Source: Bradyrhizobium sp. CB1015 (GTDB taxonomy: Bacteria; Pseudomonadota; Alphaproteobacteria; Rhizobiales; Xanthobacteraceae). From it: a stretch of 64,000 nt of DNA. Positions 45,416 to 53,735 of the stretch are shown here, one piece after another. Numbering within the stretch: position 1 is the stretch's first letter; each line of letters starts with the position of its first letter. The stretch spans positions 4,464,001 to 4,528,000 of the forward strand of contig NZ_CP104174.1 in NCBI RefSeq assembly GCF_025200925.1, in the 5' to 3' direction. The position numbers and the translations under genes are program-made. The notes below the pieces were generated by a model. That model saw only the letters and a list, made by a program, of their open reading frames with translations. It did not search any database and had not been told where the DNA came from.

Positions 45416-46117
45416 GTGTTTGAAGGCTTCTACAAGGTGAAATTTCAACTCGGCGATGCCGTCGGCCGCAGCGTGATGCATGCCGGCAACGGCAAGATGC
45501 TCGGCGGCAATTCGGCCTTCGCCCATATCGGCACCTACGAGAAGAAGGGCAGCGGCGTCGACATCGTCATCAAGACCGTCCGCCATAATCCCGATCCGAG
45601 CTACCGCGCCATGGCCGGCACCGACGATGCCACCCTGATCGCGAAAGGCTGGGCCGACGGCGATCTCTATCGCTTCAAGGGCGAGCTCAAGGAGCTGCCG
45701 GGCGTGCCGTTTCAATCGCTGATGACGCCGATCACCGACGAGGAGGTGCCGATCGCCGGCGGCGTCGGCGAAGCCGGCATCAGCGACGGTCTCTACTCCA
45801 TCCACCTGCGCATGCTCGACGGCCTCGACGGCGGACTCACCGGGGTGATGCTGCTCAACCAGGGCCGCATTCTCGGTGGCGATGCATCGTTCTATTATCT
45901 CGGCAGTTACACCGCCGCGAAGGGGCGGTGGAAGGGCCAGATCCTCAACCAGGAGCACACGCCGGCCAAGGACGATCCGATCTTCGGCGGCCACCAGGTC
46001 GGCATCGGCTTCTCCGGCAGCTACGACGCGGAGCAGGCGGTGCTGGAGGCAGCGGCGCTGGCCGGCAAGCGCAGCCTGCGCCTGACCGCAGCGCTCAAGC
46101 TGATGCATCGCGCCTGA
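45416..46117 (+). CDS. Protein with two GrlR-like domains, copy 1
   Basis: 233 residues. Two related domains, about 1-105 and 125-233, each start with a GFYKVKF / GLYSIHL strand, then a G-x-x-M/L-L-x-G-x-(I/M)LGG(N/D) segment and FAHIGTY / FYYLGSY. This is the pattern of GrlR, the enterobacterial repressor that binds GrlA of the type III secretion island; here there is no secretion gene nearby. The GTG at 45416 is used because it aligns with the start of the paralogue at 50123. About 60% similar to that copy by eye. It may head an operon with the next two genes. Confidence 0.75.
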   Translation: MFEGFYKVKFQLGDAVGRSVMHAGNGKMLGGNSAFAHIGTYEKKGSGVDIVIKTVRHNPDPSYRAMAGTDDATLIAKGWADGDLYRFKGELKELPGVPFQSLMTPITDEEVPIAGGVGEAGISDGLYSIHLRMLDGLDGGLTGVMLLNQGRILGGDASFYYLGSYTAAKGRWKGQILNQEHTPAKDDPIFGGHQVGIGFSGSYDAEQAVLEAAALAGKRSLRLTAALKLMHRA

Positions 46118-46136
46118 TCGCGCCAAGGACCTACCG

Positions 46137-46820
46137 ATGGAAAATGTCCGAATGCTCTCGACGCTCGGCCTGATGGGCGCGATGCGGAGCCTATCCTCGT
46201 CTTTCGAGGCTATCAGCGGCATCCACATCGATGCCGATTTCGTGCCGACGCTGGCGCTGCTCAAGCGGTTGCGCGAGGGCGAGGCCGCCGACCTCGTCAT
46301 CCTCACCCGCGAAGGGCTCGACGAGATGATCGGCGAAGGCCGAGTGGTGGCCGCAAGCGCAGCTGATCTCGCGCGCTCCTTCGTCGGCATCGCCGTGCGG
46401 GCCGGGCAAGCGCACCCCGATATCGCCAGCGAAGCCGCGCTGCGCCAGACGCTGCTCGCCGCGCGGTCCGTCGCCTATTCGCGGCTCGGCGCAAGCGGCG
46501 TGTACTTCGCGCAGCTGATCGTGCGGCTGGGCATCGCGGCCGAGATCAACGCCAAGGCCAGCATCGTCGAGCAGGGATTTACCGCCGAGCGGCTCGTCAC
46601 GGGCGAAGCTGACCTCGCCGTACAGCAGATCAGCGAGCTGAAGCAGGTCGGCGGCATCGAGGTGGTCGGGCCGATCCCGCGCGAGCTGCAGACGCCGGCG
46701 GTGTTCTCCGCCGGCCGCATGGCGAATGCGAAACATGCCGGCGCCGCGGACCGCTTGCTGCGCTATCTGGCATCGCCCGAGGTCGCCCCCGTCCTGCGCC
46801 AGTCGGGACTCGAGCCTTGA
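46137..46820 (+). CDS. ModA-like substrate-binding-fold protein without signal peptide
   Basis: 227 residues resembling molybdate-type periplasmic binding proteins (FEAISGIHIDADFVPTLALL, ADLVILTREGLDEMIGEG, LGIAAEINAKASIVEQG, GEADLAVQQISEL). There is no export signal: the protein starts MENVRMLSTLG and goes directly into the first strand. No permease or ATPase gene is nearby, so it may be a cytoplasmic sensor or ligand-binding protein. It lies 19 bp after the GrlR-like gene and 32 bp before the Sel1 gene. Confidence 0.8.
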   Translation: MENVRMLSTLGLMGAMRSLSSSFEAISGIHIDADFVPTLALLKRLREGEAADLVILTREGLDEMIGEGRVVAASAADLARSFVGIAVRAGQAHPDIASEAALRQTLLAARSVAYSRLGASGVYFAQLIVRLGIAAEINAKASIVEQGFTAERLVTGEADLAVQQISELKQVGGIEVVGPIPRELQTPAVFSAGRMANAKHAGAADRLLRYLASPEVAPVLRQSGLEP

Positions 46821-46852
46821 ATTTGCCGAGCCACAGACGCAACCTGACGACC

Positions 46853-47674
46853 ATGCGGACTTTCCTCCTTACCATGCTGCTGGCATTCGCCGCGCCCCTG
46901 ACGGCGCGGGCGCAATCGGCCGACCTCGTCTTGTGCGACCGTCTCGCCGCCGATCCCAGCGATCCCGACAAGCCGGCTGAGGTGAAGGGCGTCGCGGAGA
47001 TCGCTTCCGCCGACATCGCAACCGCGGTCAAGTTCTGCAAGCAGGCGGCAAACGCCTCGCGTCGCGCGATGTTCGAGCTCGGGCGCGCTTACGCGGCCAA
47101 CCGGCAGACGGCAGAGGCGATCGCGGCCTGGCGGAAGGCGGCCGACAAGGGATCGAGCGCGGCCATGGTCGAGCTCGGCGTGCTCTACGGCACCGGCGCC
47201 GGCGTCGCCAAGGACGAGGCGCAGGCGCGAAAGCTGTTCGAGAAGGCGGCGCAGGCCGGCAACCCGCGCGGCGTCAGCAACCTTGCCGCGCTCGGCAGCG
47301 CGGGCGGCGCGGCGCCGGCCGACCCCGCCCAGGCGCGCGCGCTGCTCGGCAAGGCCGCCGAGACCAACGCGGAGGCGCAGTACCAGCTTGGCCTGATGCT
47401 GTCCGAAGGCTCGGGCGGCGACAAGGACGACGCTGCGGCGCGCGCCTTGTTCGAGAAGGCGGCGGCCCAAAACCATCCCGGCGCGCTGGAGCGGATGGGC
47501 GCCTTCGCGGAAGGCGGCCGCGGCGGTCCGAGGGACAAGGACGCCGCCAAGGCCTATTACGAGCGCGCCGCCGCGCTCGGTGACGAGGATGCCAAGAAGG
47601 CGCTGGAGCGCATTCGTTGTCCCTATGCGATCAAGGACAAGCAGGGCAAGCTGGTCACCACGCTGTGCTTCTAG
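46853..47674 (+). CDS. Exported Sel1-repeat protein
   Basis: 273 residues. Signal sequence (RTFLLTMLLAFAAPLTARAQ), then about four to five Sel1-type TPR units (SRRAMFELGRAYAANRQTAE, SSAAMVELGVLYGTGAGVAK, AEAQYQLGLMLSEGSGGDKD, HPGALERMGAFAEGGRGGPR). Such repeats bind partner proteins in the periplasm. The ATG at 46853 is chosen because it opens the signal sequence. Confidence 0.82.
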   Translation: MRTFLLTMLLAFAAPLTARAQSADLVLCDRLAADPSDPDKPAEVKGVAEIASADIATAVKFCKQAANASRRAMFELGRAYAANRQTAEAIAAWRKAADKGSSAAMVELGVLYGTGAGVAKDEAQARKLFEKAAQAGNPRGVSNLAALGSAGGAAPADPAQARALLGKAAETNAEAQYQLGLMLSEGSGGDKDDAAARALFEKAAAQNHPGALERMGAFAEGGRGGPRDKDAAKAYYERAAALGDEDAKKALERIRCPYAIKDKQGKLVTTLCF

Positions 47675-47675
47675 T

Positions 47676-48128
47676 TCACTTCATGTAGTAGGCGAGATCG
47701 TTGCGGGCGTCGCGATAGGTGGTCTCGAGATAGTCGGGATACTTTCGTGCGGCCTGCGCCACTGCGCGCACCACGCAATCCCAGAAATCGCCATAGCAAT
47801 CGAAATGCTTGTTATAGGCATCTTCGAATTTGACGGCGGTGATGATGGCCTGCCGGATCGCATCGTCGTCGGCGCGCGGGTGGGCGCGCTTCACATAGCC
47901 GAACATCGGCCCTTCATGGGCGTGGTCGCGCGCGTAGCGGTACTGGACGCTGAATTGCTCCGGCGTGAGGGTGCGATTGACGCGGACCTCTTCGGCAGTC
48001 GGACGTCCCGCGATCGTCTCCAGCCGGTAGCGTTGGCGCCAGAGCGCGTAGGCGGCATCGAGCAGCGGCTGCTTCGCGGCGCCGGCAATGATCGCGCTGA
48101 GCTCGTGCTCGGCTGATTGCGTGTCCAT
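47676..48128 (-). CDS. Uncharacterised protein
   Basis: 150 residues, no signal sequence or membrane span. Notable segments are LYDAAYALWRQRYRLETIAG-like helix (LLDAAYALWRQRYRLETI), EQFSVQYRYARDHAHEGPMF and a C-terminal part with two cysteines (FDCYGDFWDCVVRAVAQAAR). I do not recognise a family. It converges on the Sel1 gene with a one-base gap. Confidence 0.7.
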   Translation of the reverse strand: MDTQSAEHELSAIIAGAAKQPLLDAAYALWRQRYRLETIAGRPTAEEVRVNRTLTPEQFSVQYRYARDHAHEGPMFGYVKRAHPRADDDAIRQAIITAVKFEDAYNKHFDCYGDFWDCVVRAVAQAARKYPDYLETTYRDARNDLAYYMK

Positions 48129-48217
48129 GCGCGATTGGTCGTGCGTTCGCGGGAGCAGGTTCGAGCCTGGCGCCGATCGGCTGAAGAGCTTTTTTCGGGG
48201 CCGGCAAACAAAACGTC

Positions 48218-48239
48218 AAAAACAACCCCATGCACAGTA
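48218..48239 (-). repeat. 22-base repeated motif, copy 2
   Basis: Exact inverse of the motif at 25138-25159. Here it lies about 90 bases upstream of the gene ending at 47676 and 45 bases before the IS element. Confidence 0.6.
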
Positions 48240-48283
48240 GCCAAGTCCCTGAAATCATTTGACTGCTGATTTTACGAAGTGGA

Positions 48284-49996
48284 GTTTGACCCGTCGAGGC
48301 TGGGCAAGAATTGGTCGTTGGCGGGCTCATGCCGGAACGAAGCGGCCGATTTGGAGCGGCGGTCGGATATTGGTCCAGAGAGGCTCTGGAGCAACCAGGA
48401 TGTGCTGGAGGAGGGCTGCGAAGATACATTGGCAAACAGCAAGCCTCTTTGCGAGGGCAGCCAGAAACCCGTCAAATCCAAGGATGTTGAGCGCACGGGT
48501 GAAATTGTAGCAGAGCGCCATCAGGCTCCATTCGCCGCGGACCTTGTCGAAGCCGCGGACCAGGAAATGACGATAGCCGGCACGGCATTTGAGCGTGCCA
48601 AACGGATGCTCGACAATCCCCGAACGACGACGCATCAGCTCGCCCGCACCCTGCATCCGTGCGCGGTGGCGTTCGAGAACATCTTCATGCTCCCAGCGAC
48701 CAATGGTCCGGTAGGTGGTGGTCGGTGAGAGACAGCGGACCTTGAGCGGGCAGCTCCTGCAGATTGCTACACGGGCCGCGTAACGGATCTCAATGCGGCC
48801 GCTGGTGTTCTTTTGCCTGCTCTTGAACGGATGCAGCGGCTGGCCCGCAGGACAACGGTAGGTGTCGGTTGCACCATCATAGTTGAAGTCCTTGAGCGCA
48901 AAGCGGCCTTGCTTCTCGAGCCGCGCGCTACCTTCGGGCAGCGGTACATAGGCAATGATACCCTCGTCCTCGCAGGCCTTCAGTTCGACACTGCTGTAAT
49001 AGCCCTCATCGGCCAGCGCCTGCAGTGTCTCGGCTCCAAGAGCCTTTTTGGCCGCCTTGGCCATCGCAGAGAGCTGTCGAACATCACTGCTGTCGTTGAC
49101 TACCTCACTCGCGACAATGAGCTTGTGCTTGTCATCAACCGCGGTCTGCACATTGTAGCCTGCAATGCCCTGACCATTCTTGACCAGAAGCCGGGCGTCC
49201 GGATCCGTCAGCGACATTTGCGTCTCGCCACTCTCTTCCAGCCGAGCCAGATCGGCCTCGGCACGTGAACGCTTCGCCATCAGCGCCGCGACCTTCGCAG
49301 CGATATCACCGCCATCTCCTCGACCATCACCGTCCGCGCGATCCTTCCCCGGCTTCTTGACCTCTGCCGCATCATTGTCTTCAACAGACTTGCGGTAAGC
49401 CTCGATCTCCTGGTCCAGCCTCGCGATCTGCTCGCCAAGCCGCTTGCGCGTAAAGATGGAAGCCTTGCTGGCGTCGCCGTGGAACAGGGAACCATCAATC
49501 GCTACGATCGTGCCGCCCACAAGCCCAAGCTCCCGAGCCAGCAGCACGAAGCTGCGGTTCGCGGCCTTCAGCGCCTTCCAGTTCTCCTTGCGGAAGTTGG
49601 CAATCGTCCGATAACCCGGCTTCAGTCCCTTCAGCAGCCAGATCAGCTCCAGATTGCGGCCAGATTCCCGCTCTAGCCGTCGCGACGACCTGACCTGGTT
49701 GATGTAGCCGTAAAGATAGAGCTTCAGCAGATCGGCAGGATCATACGGCGGCTGCCCGACTTCTTCCGCGCCACGATCCGCGTGGCCGAAACCAAGCTTT
49801 GCAAGGTCGAGCGCGCAAACGAAGCTCTCGATTGCCCGCACCGGATTGTCCGGCCCGACATAGTCCTCAATCCGCGCAGGCAGAAGACTGGGTTGCTCCC
49901 GGCTCTCGCCGGTCTTGAATGTGCGATTCGCCATAAGACGAATCCTACATCAACTCTCAAAAAACGACGTTCTTGCCCAGCCTCGTCGGGCAAAAC
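48284..49996. mobile_element. Insertion sequence of the IS1182 type, complete
   Basis: About 1.7 kb with imperfect terminal inverted repeats: left end near 48284-48310 (GTTTGACCCGTCGAGGCTGG then GCAAGAA) and right end near 49970-49996, whose inverse is GTTTTGCCCGACGAGGCTGG then GCAAGAA. One transposase gene fills it. I could not find a convincing target duplication. It sits between the gene at 48128 and the second GrlR-like gene. Confidence 0.85.
48327..49934 (-). CDS. IS1182-family transposase
   Basis: 535 residues, full-length DDE transposase: VGPDNPVRAIESFVCALDLA at the N-terminus, FRKENWKALKAANRSFVLLA, AIDGSLFHGDASK with the first Asp, DEGYYSSVELKACEDEGI with a second acidic site, and IVEHPFGTLKCRAGYRHFLV carrying the late Glu. 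A coiled, charged insert lies at about 165-235. No frameshift is seen, so the element may be active. Confidence 0.93.
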   Translation of the reverse strand: MANRTFKTGESREQPSLLPARIEDYVGPDNPVRAIESFVCALDLAKLGFGHADRGAEEVGQPPYDPADLLKLYLYGYINQVRSSRRLERESGRNLELIWLLKGLKPGYRTIANFRKENWKALKAANRSFVLLARELGLVGGTIVAIDGSLFHGDASKASIFTRKRLGEQIARLDQEIEAYRKSVEDNDAAEVKKPGKDRADGDGRGDGGDIAAKVAALMAKRSRAEADLARLEESGETQMSLTDPDARLLVKNGQGIAGYNVQTAVDDKHKLIVASEVVNDSSDVRQLSAMAKAAKKALGAETLQALADEGYYSSVELKACEDEGIIAYVPLPEGSARLEKQGRFALKDFNYDGATDTYRCPAGQPLHPFKSRQKNTSGRIEIRYAARVAICRSCPLKVRCLSPTTTYRTIGRWEHEDVLERHRARMQGAGELMRRRSGIVEHPFGTLKCRAGYRHFLVRGFDKVRGEWSLMALCYNFTRALNILGFDGFLAALAKRLAVCQCIFAALLQHILVAPEPLWTNIRPPLQIGRFVPA

Positions 49997-50122
49997 AGGG
50001 GCATAATGGCATCATGGCGGGCCGAGGTGCCGGGGCGGTGATGCGCGGAAAGCCGGTGGCTTCGCTGGGACTGCGATGCTAGGTAGCCCGCAATTCATTT
50101 CCGATTTTGCGAGTTCACGACG

Positions 50123-50827
50123 TTGCTGGACGGGCTCTACAAGGTTGAATACGGCGTCAACGATGCGTTCGGCTGCAGCATCATGTGCCTGCACGAAGGC
50201 AGGATGCTGGGCGGCAATTCGGGCTTCGCGCATCTTGGCACCTATGTCGAGCGCGACGGCGAGATCATCGCCCAGGTCATCACCGAGCGGCACAATCTGG
50301 ACCCCAGCTACAAGCCGATGATGGGCGCCGACGTCGCCTCGATCGCGGCGCGCGGCCGGCTCTACGGCAACCAGATCCGTCTCGAGGGCGGCGCGGACAC
50401 CATGCCGGGCGCCAGGTTCTGGGCCAACCTCACGCGGCTCGACAACGGGGCGTTGCCGCCGCGCGGTGCGGTCGGGCCGGGCGGCATCGCCAATGGGCTC
50501 TATGGGATGAAGCTGAGCGCGCTTGACGGCGTCGATGCCGGACTGTCCGGCGTGATGCTGCTGATCGACGGCCGCATCCTCGGGGGCGATGCGTTCTTCT
50601 ACTATCTCGGCTCCTATTCCTCGGCGGACGGCCGCTGGAAAGGCGAGATGCTGAACCAGGAGCACACGCCGGCGAAGGGCGAGAACCCCGTGTTCGGCGG
50701 CCTCGAGGTCGGGATCGGATTCTCCGGGACCTGCACGGAAGACAGCGGCGAGCTCCAAGGCATCGCGCTGGCCGGGAAGCGAAGCTTGCGGCTGACAGCC
50801 TCGCTCAAGCTGATGCGACGGGCGTAG
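50123..50827 (+). CDS. Protein with two GrlR-like domains, copy 2
   Basis: 234 residues with the same two-domain layout as the gene at 45416 (GLYKVEYG... MLGGNSGFAHLGTY and GLYGMKLS... ILGGDAFFYYLGSY), ending in RSLRLTASLKLMRRA. Start is TTG at 50123; the only upstream in-frame space ends in a stop and has no other start, so the weak start is unavoidable. The IS1182-type element ends about 125 bp upstream and may have replaced its promoter. Parts of this gene recur almost identically at 60530-60755 and 62450-62581. Confidence 0.72.
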   Translation: MLDGLYKVEYGVNDAFGCSIMCLHEGRMLGGNSGFAHLGTYVERDGEIIAQVITERHNLDPSYKPMMGADVASIAARGRLYGNQIRLEGGADTMPGARFWANLTRLDNGALPPRGAVGPGGIANGLYGMKLSALDGVDAGLSGVMLLIDGRILGGDAFFYYLGSYSSADGRWKGEMLNQEHTPAKGENPVFGGLEVGIGFSGTCTEDSGELQGIALAGKRSLRLTASLKLMRRA

Positions 50828-51021
50828 CGCGCACGCTCATTGGCATCGGGTGTCCGCTTCGCGAGCTGAAGCAGACCTCACGCCTTGCCCCAGCCAATGT
50901 CAGCAAGTGACCCCGAAGCGGGCCTGATTGAACCGTCGACATTGCGAGCGATGCTTGCACTTGGCCTCGGCCCTGCTTCCGGGCGGAGCCGTCCTCATAG
51001 GTCGGGCGGCTCCGCCCCGCG

Positions 51022-52008
51022 TCACGGATCGAGCGAAGCAAGATAGGCAACGATCGCCAGCATGTCGTCCTGGTCGAGGTTGCTCACCACCTGCGTCATT
51101 AGCGGGCTCCACTCGCCGTTCCGCGCGCCATGCCCGAAGTCGTAGAGCTGGCGAAACATATAGCTCGGTGAGCGGCCGGCGATGCTCGGCACTGGCCCGA
51201 GCCCCTTGAGCTCCGGCCCGTGGCACGGGGCGCATACGACCGTCTTTCCCGACCCGCTTTTCACCAGTGCCTCGCCTGTCGCCAGGCTACCGACCGGCAC
51301 ATAGGCGGTGAAGGTCGAGCGGGGATCGCGGCTCTCGAAACGGTGCAGGTCGTCGGGAATTTCGAGAATGCGTTGCCCAAGCGGCTCACGTTCACCGCCC
51401 TCCACCGCTGCCCAGAGGAACGCCGCGATGTAACTTTTCGGCGCGGTATCGCTCTCGACCACCTTGATGCGCTTGCGCGGCTGGAGGCCAGAAAAATAGA
51501 TCGCCGCTGCTTCCACTTCCGCATCGGTGATCGGCTTGGAAAGGGCGATCATCAAGCTCGACGGCAGACGGCCAGCGACGGCGGTGCTGCGCACGCCGCT
51601 CTTATAGTCAGCCATTTGTCGGATGATGTAGCTCTTAGGAAGACCAGCGAGGTCGGCGTTTTCCGGACCCCCAGGCCCGTCGGCGCGGTGACAAAATCCG
51701 CAGGCGAACACGTCGGGCTTGCGGCCGTTGGCTACGATGTCCGGCAGCGGCCGATGGTCGCCCGGGTGCCAGATCGGTGCGATGAATCGGTCCCGGAGCT
51801 GGCTCCAAGTATAACCGGCCGTGCTGTTCGGCACACGCACAACGTTACCGTCATCGACCGGCGGCTTGTAGTTGGGATTGTTCTCTGGATAGGCCCATCG
51901 TGGCGGTGAGTCGCCCGCCGTGGCTGTGGTGATGGGTAGCGCCACGCAAATTGCTGCCGACGCAAGCAAAGCTCTAGCGATTTTCATCGCGCCCTCGAAC
52001 CTATTCAT
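51022..52008 (-). CDS. Exported di-haem cytochrome c
   Basis: 328 residues. A signal sequence (MKIARALLASAAICVALPIT, ending near TATAG) is followed by two cytochrome c domains with haem motifs CGFCH and CAPCH and later methionines as possible ligands. This resembles cytochrome c4-like or dehydrogenase-associated cytochromes. ATG at 52008 has GAGG eight bases upstream; ATG at 51987 is also well placed. Partner enzyme not found nearby. Confidence 0.85.
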   Translation of the reverse strand: MNRFEGAMKIARALLASAAICVALPITTATAGDSPPRWAYPENNPNYKPPVDDGNVVRVPNSTAGYTWSQLRDRFIAPIWHPGDHRPLPDIVANGRKPDVFACGFCHRADGPGGPENADLAGLPKSYIIRQMADYKSGVRSTAVAGRLPSSLMIALSKPITDAEVEAAAIYFSGLQPRKRIKVVESDTAPKSYIAAFLWAAVEGGEREPLGQRILEIPDDLHRFESRDPRSTFTAYVPVGSLATGEALVKSGSGKTVVCAPCHGPELKGLGPVPSIAGRSPSYMFRQLYDFGHGARNGEWSPLMTQVVSNLDQDDMLAIVAYLASLDP

Positions 52009-52285
52009 GATGGAGCCCTCGTGCTTCTCCGGTGGTGTTCCGCGGCGGAACACGCACTTGGCGTGAGATGACGGCGCTGAAAAAAAGCAATCAGTGGAGA
52101 ATGCGATGCCCGCCGACGGCACAATTGCCGCTCATCACAATAGACGGAGACTTCGGCACATCCCGTCGAGCAGCTCCGTAGTTAGGCTACATCAATCACA
52201 CGGTGGGGCGAAAGGGGGCTTGACTGCTCATGGCCCGAACCAGCCGTAAGGGATGGGCAGAGCATGTCCGTTCTGCCCACCTAGT

Positions 52286-52680
52286 TCAGACGTCGACTTG
52301 CTCTACTATTGCAAGCGCGTCGTCCACTTCAATGCCGAGATATGCGGCTTCAGTCCTATTCCCGCGAGCCAACCAGACAGTATCCGGACGTACTGTCGCG
52401 TGGTCAGCCCTCGATCCTGGTCTCCTCGGCGGGCGGTGAACAGGCGGTCGCCCGACTTCTTGCCGGTAGCCCTCAGATAGTCATCCAGCGCTGGTCGGCT
52501 CGCCTCGGCGAGCTCGAACTTTACCGGCGTCCAGTCTTCTTCTGGCGGACGCTCGCTCTTTCTGCCGCATAGCCATCGACTGTCAACGACCACGTCGCAC
52601 CCGCGAAGTTATCGATGGCGACGTTGAACAGCGCCAGAGATCGCGCATCCGACCTTCGACCTGAAGTTTGGTTCGGATGG
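52286..52680 (-). pseudogene. Broken tyrosine-type integrase
   Basis: On the reverse strand a frame reads AERASVRQKKTGRRPVKFEL, then ASRPALDDYLRATGKKSGDR and GLTTRQYVRILSGWLAGIGL, all typical of a family of tyrosine recombinases. After LKPH the sequence jumps to AAYLGIEVDDALAIVEQVDV, the normal last residues, in another frame. About 45 residues between, carrying the HxxR and second His of the active site, are missing. The N-terminal half is also absent. It cannot be active. Confidence 0.75.
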
Positions 52681-52939
52681 ACCAGACTGGCTTGCTGCAA
52701 GATAGGCGTGGGCCCTGCGTTGTGAAACGAGGCAGGTGGCTCAGAATCGGGCCGGGGCATTTGCAATGTCGGCTATGGGAGGCGGAACGAACGCGAGCCT
52801 GGGCTTGCCCACCGCCGCTCGTGACCCGAAGCGGCTTCGTTCCACTAAATGGAACCATCGGTGTTTTTCGAGGATGCGCGAAACATTTTCGCATCCCTGT
52901 AACTTAAGTTAATCGTGGGGCCTATCGGAAGGTCGCGAT

Positions 52940-53179
52940 ATGGAACCAACCAATCGAATATCGGACCACATCGACCATAAGACTGCACGCTCGATCTGTG
53001 ACGAGGTGGGTGACAGATTGCAACAGAGCCTATCTCTCGAAGCCTCGCCTCTGCCGCCCTACCTCGAACGTCTAGTCGATGAATTGCGCAAACAGGAGCG
53101 TCATCCAATTGATGGTGGCGTCGCAGCGCCCTCTAACCGTTTCCTTCATGCTACGCGGCGGGTAGTCGCTGGCGTCTGA
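52940..53179 (+). CDS. Small protein, function unknown
   Basis: 79 residues; GGAAGG eight bases before the ATG. The middle, ICDEVGDRLQQSLSLEASPL then PPYLERLVDELRKQ, has the helix-P-helix shape seen in NepR-like anti-sigma factors and in short rhizobial proteins. No sigma factor or response regulator of the general stress type is adjacent, so the assignment is only a suggestion. Confidence 0.5.
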   Translation: MEPTNRISDHIDHKTARSICDEVGDRLQQSLSLEASPLPPYLERLVDELRKQERHPIDGGVAAPSNRFLHATRRVVAGV

Positions 53180-53735
53180 CCGCGTAAAGAAGAAGCGGTG
53201 GCGACTTTTTCGCAATCTTGTCGATGAGGCATTCCAGGCTTGGTCGCGCCGGACGCGATGAGGGCGTGCTTGTTCAGTGGATGGTCAAGCCGCGTTTCCC
53301 TTTCGGCCCATCGGCGAAGTTGCGCCTCGGCGGTCGTAGTCCGCTCGTCGAGCCAGAGCGGACCAGATTTGCTCAACCTGAGTTCTTCGCGTTTTGACCC
53401 TGGCTGTGTGAAAAGCGCGCGCGCGCGCATGGCGTCCGGATTGGAATCGAGCCGTCTCTGAACCTCCTCGACCACACGGGTGATGAACATCCTCGTCAAA
53501 CCGAGCCTGATTGCAGCCATCCGCGCCGCCTGACGGCGGGAAGTGCGTCCAAAATTGCATCCCCGGTCGCGATACCTAATTTGGCCGGTTATTGGACGAT
53601 CCGACACGCAAACACCGGCCGCGCGCAATACTTGGCGACCACGCCGCGTCCGACCCATGCGTTTCCACACAACCAAGACCCTAAGCGGAAGTACGGACGG
53701 AAGCGGGGAAGTCGAGTTCTGGCCGGAGGCGCTCA
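53180..53735. other. Patchy region of decayed repeats
   Basis: 556 bp without a convincing gene. A 197-residue open frame on the reverse strand spans it, but it crosses the inverted-repeat element and has no recognisable domain or start signal. Short degenerate copies of a TTTTGACCC-type motif are scattered here and again at 57010, 57613 and 59683. Confidence 0.5.
53395..53682. mobile_element. Short element with terminal inverted repeats (MITE-like), copy A
   Basis: The left end TGACCCTGGCTGTGTGAAAA (53395-53414) and the inverse of the right end, GGGTCTTGGTTGTGTGGAAA, share a GGYTGTGTGRAAA core. The 288-bp interior codes for nothing recognisable. A second element with the same ends lies at 59034-59217. 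The interiors differ, so these are decayed or internally deleted derivatives. Confidence 0.45.
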
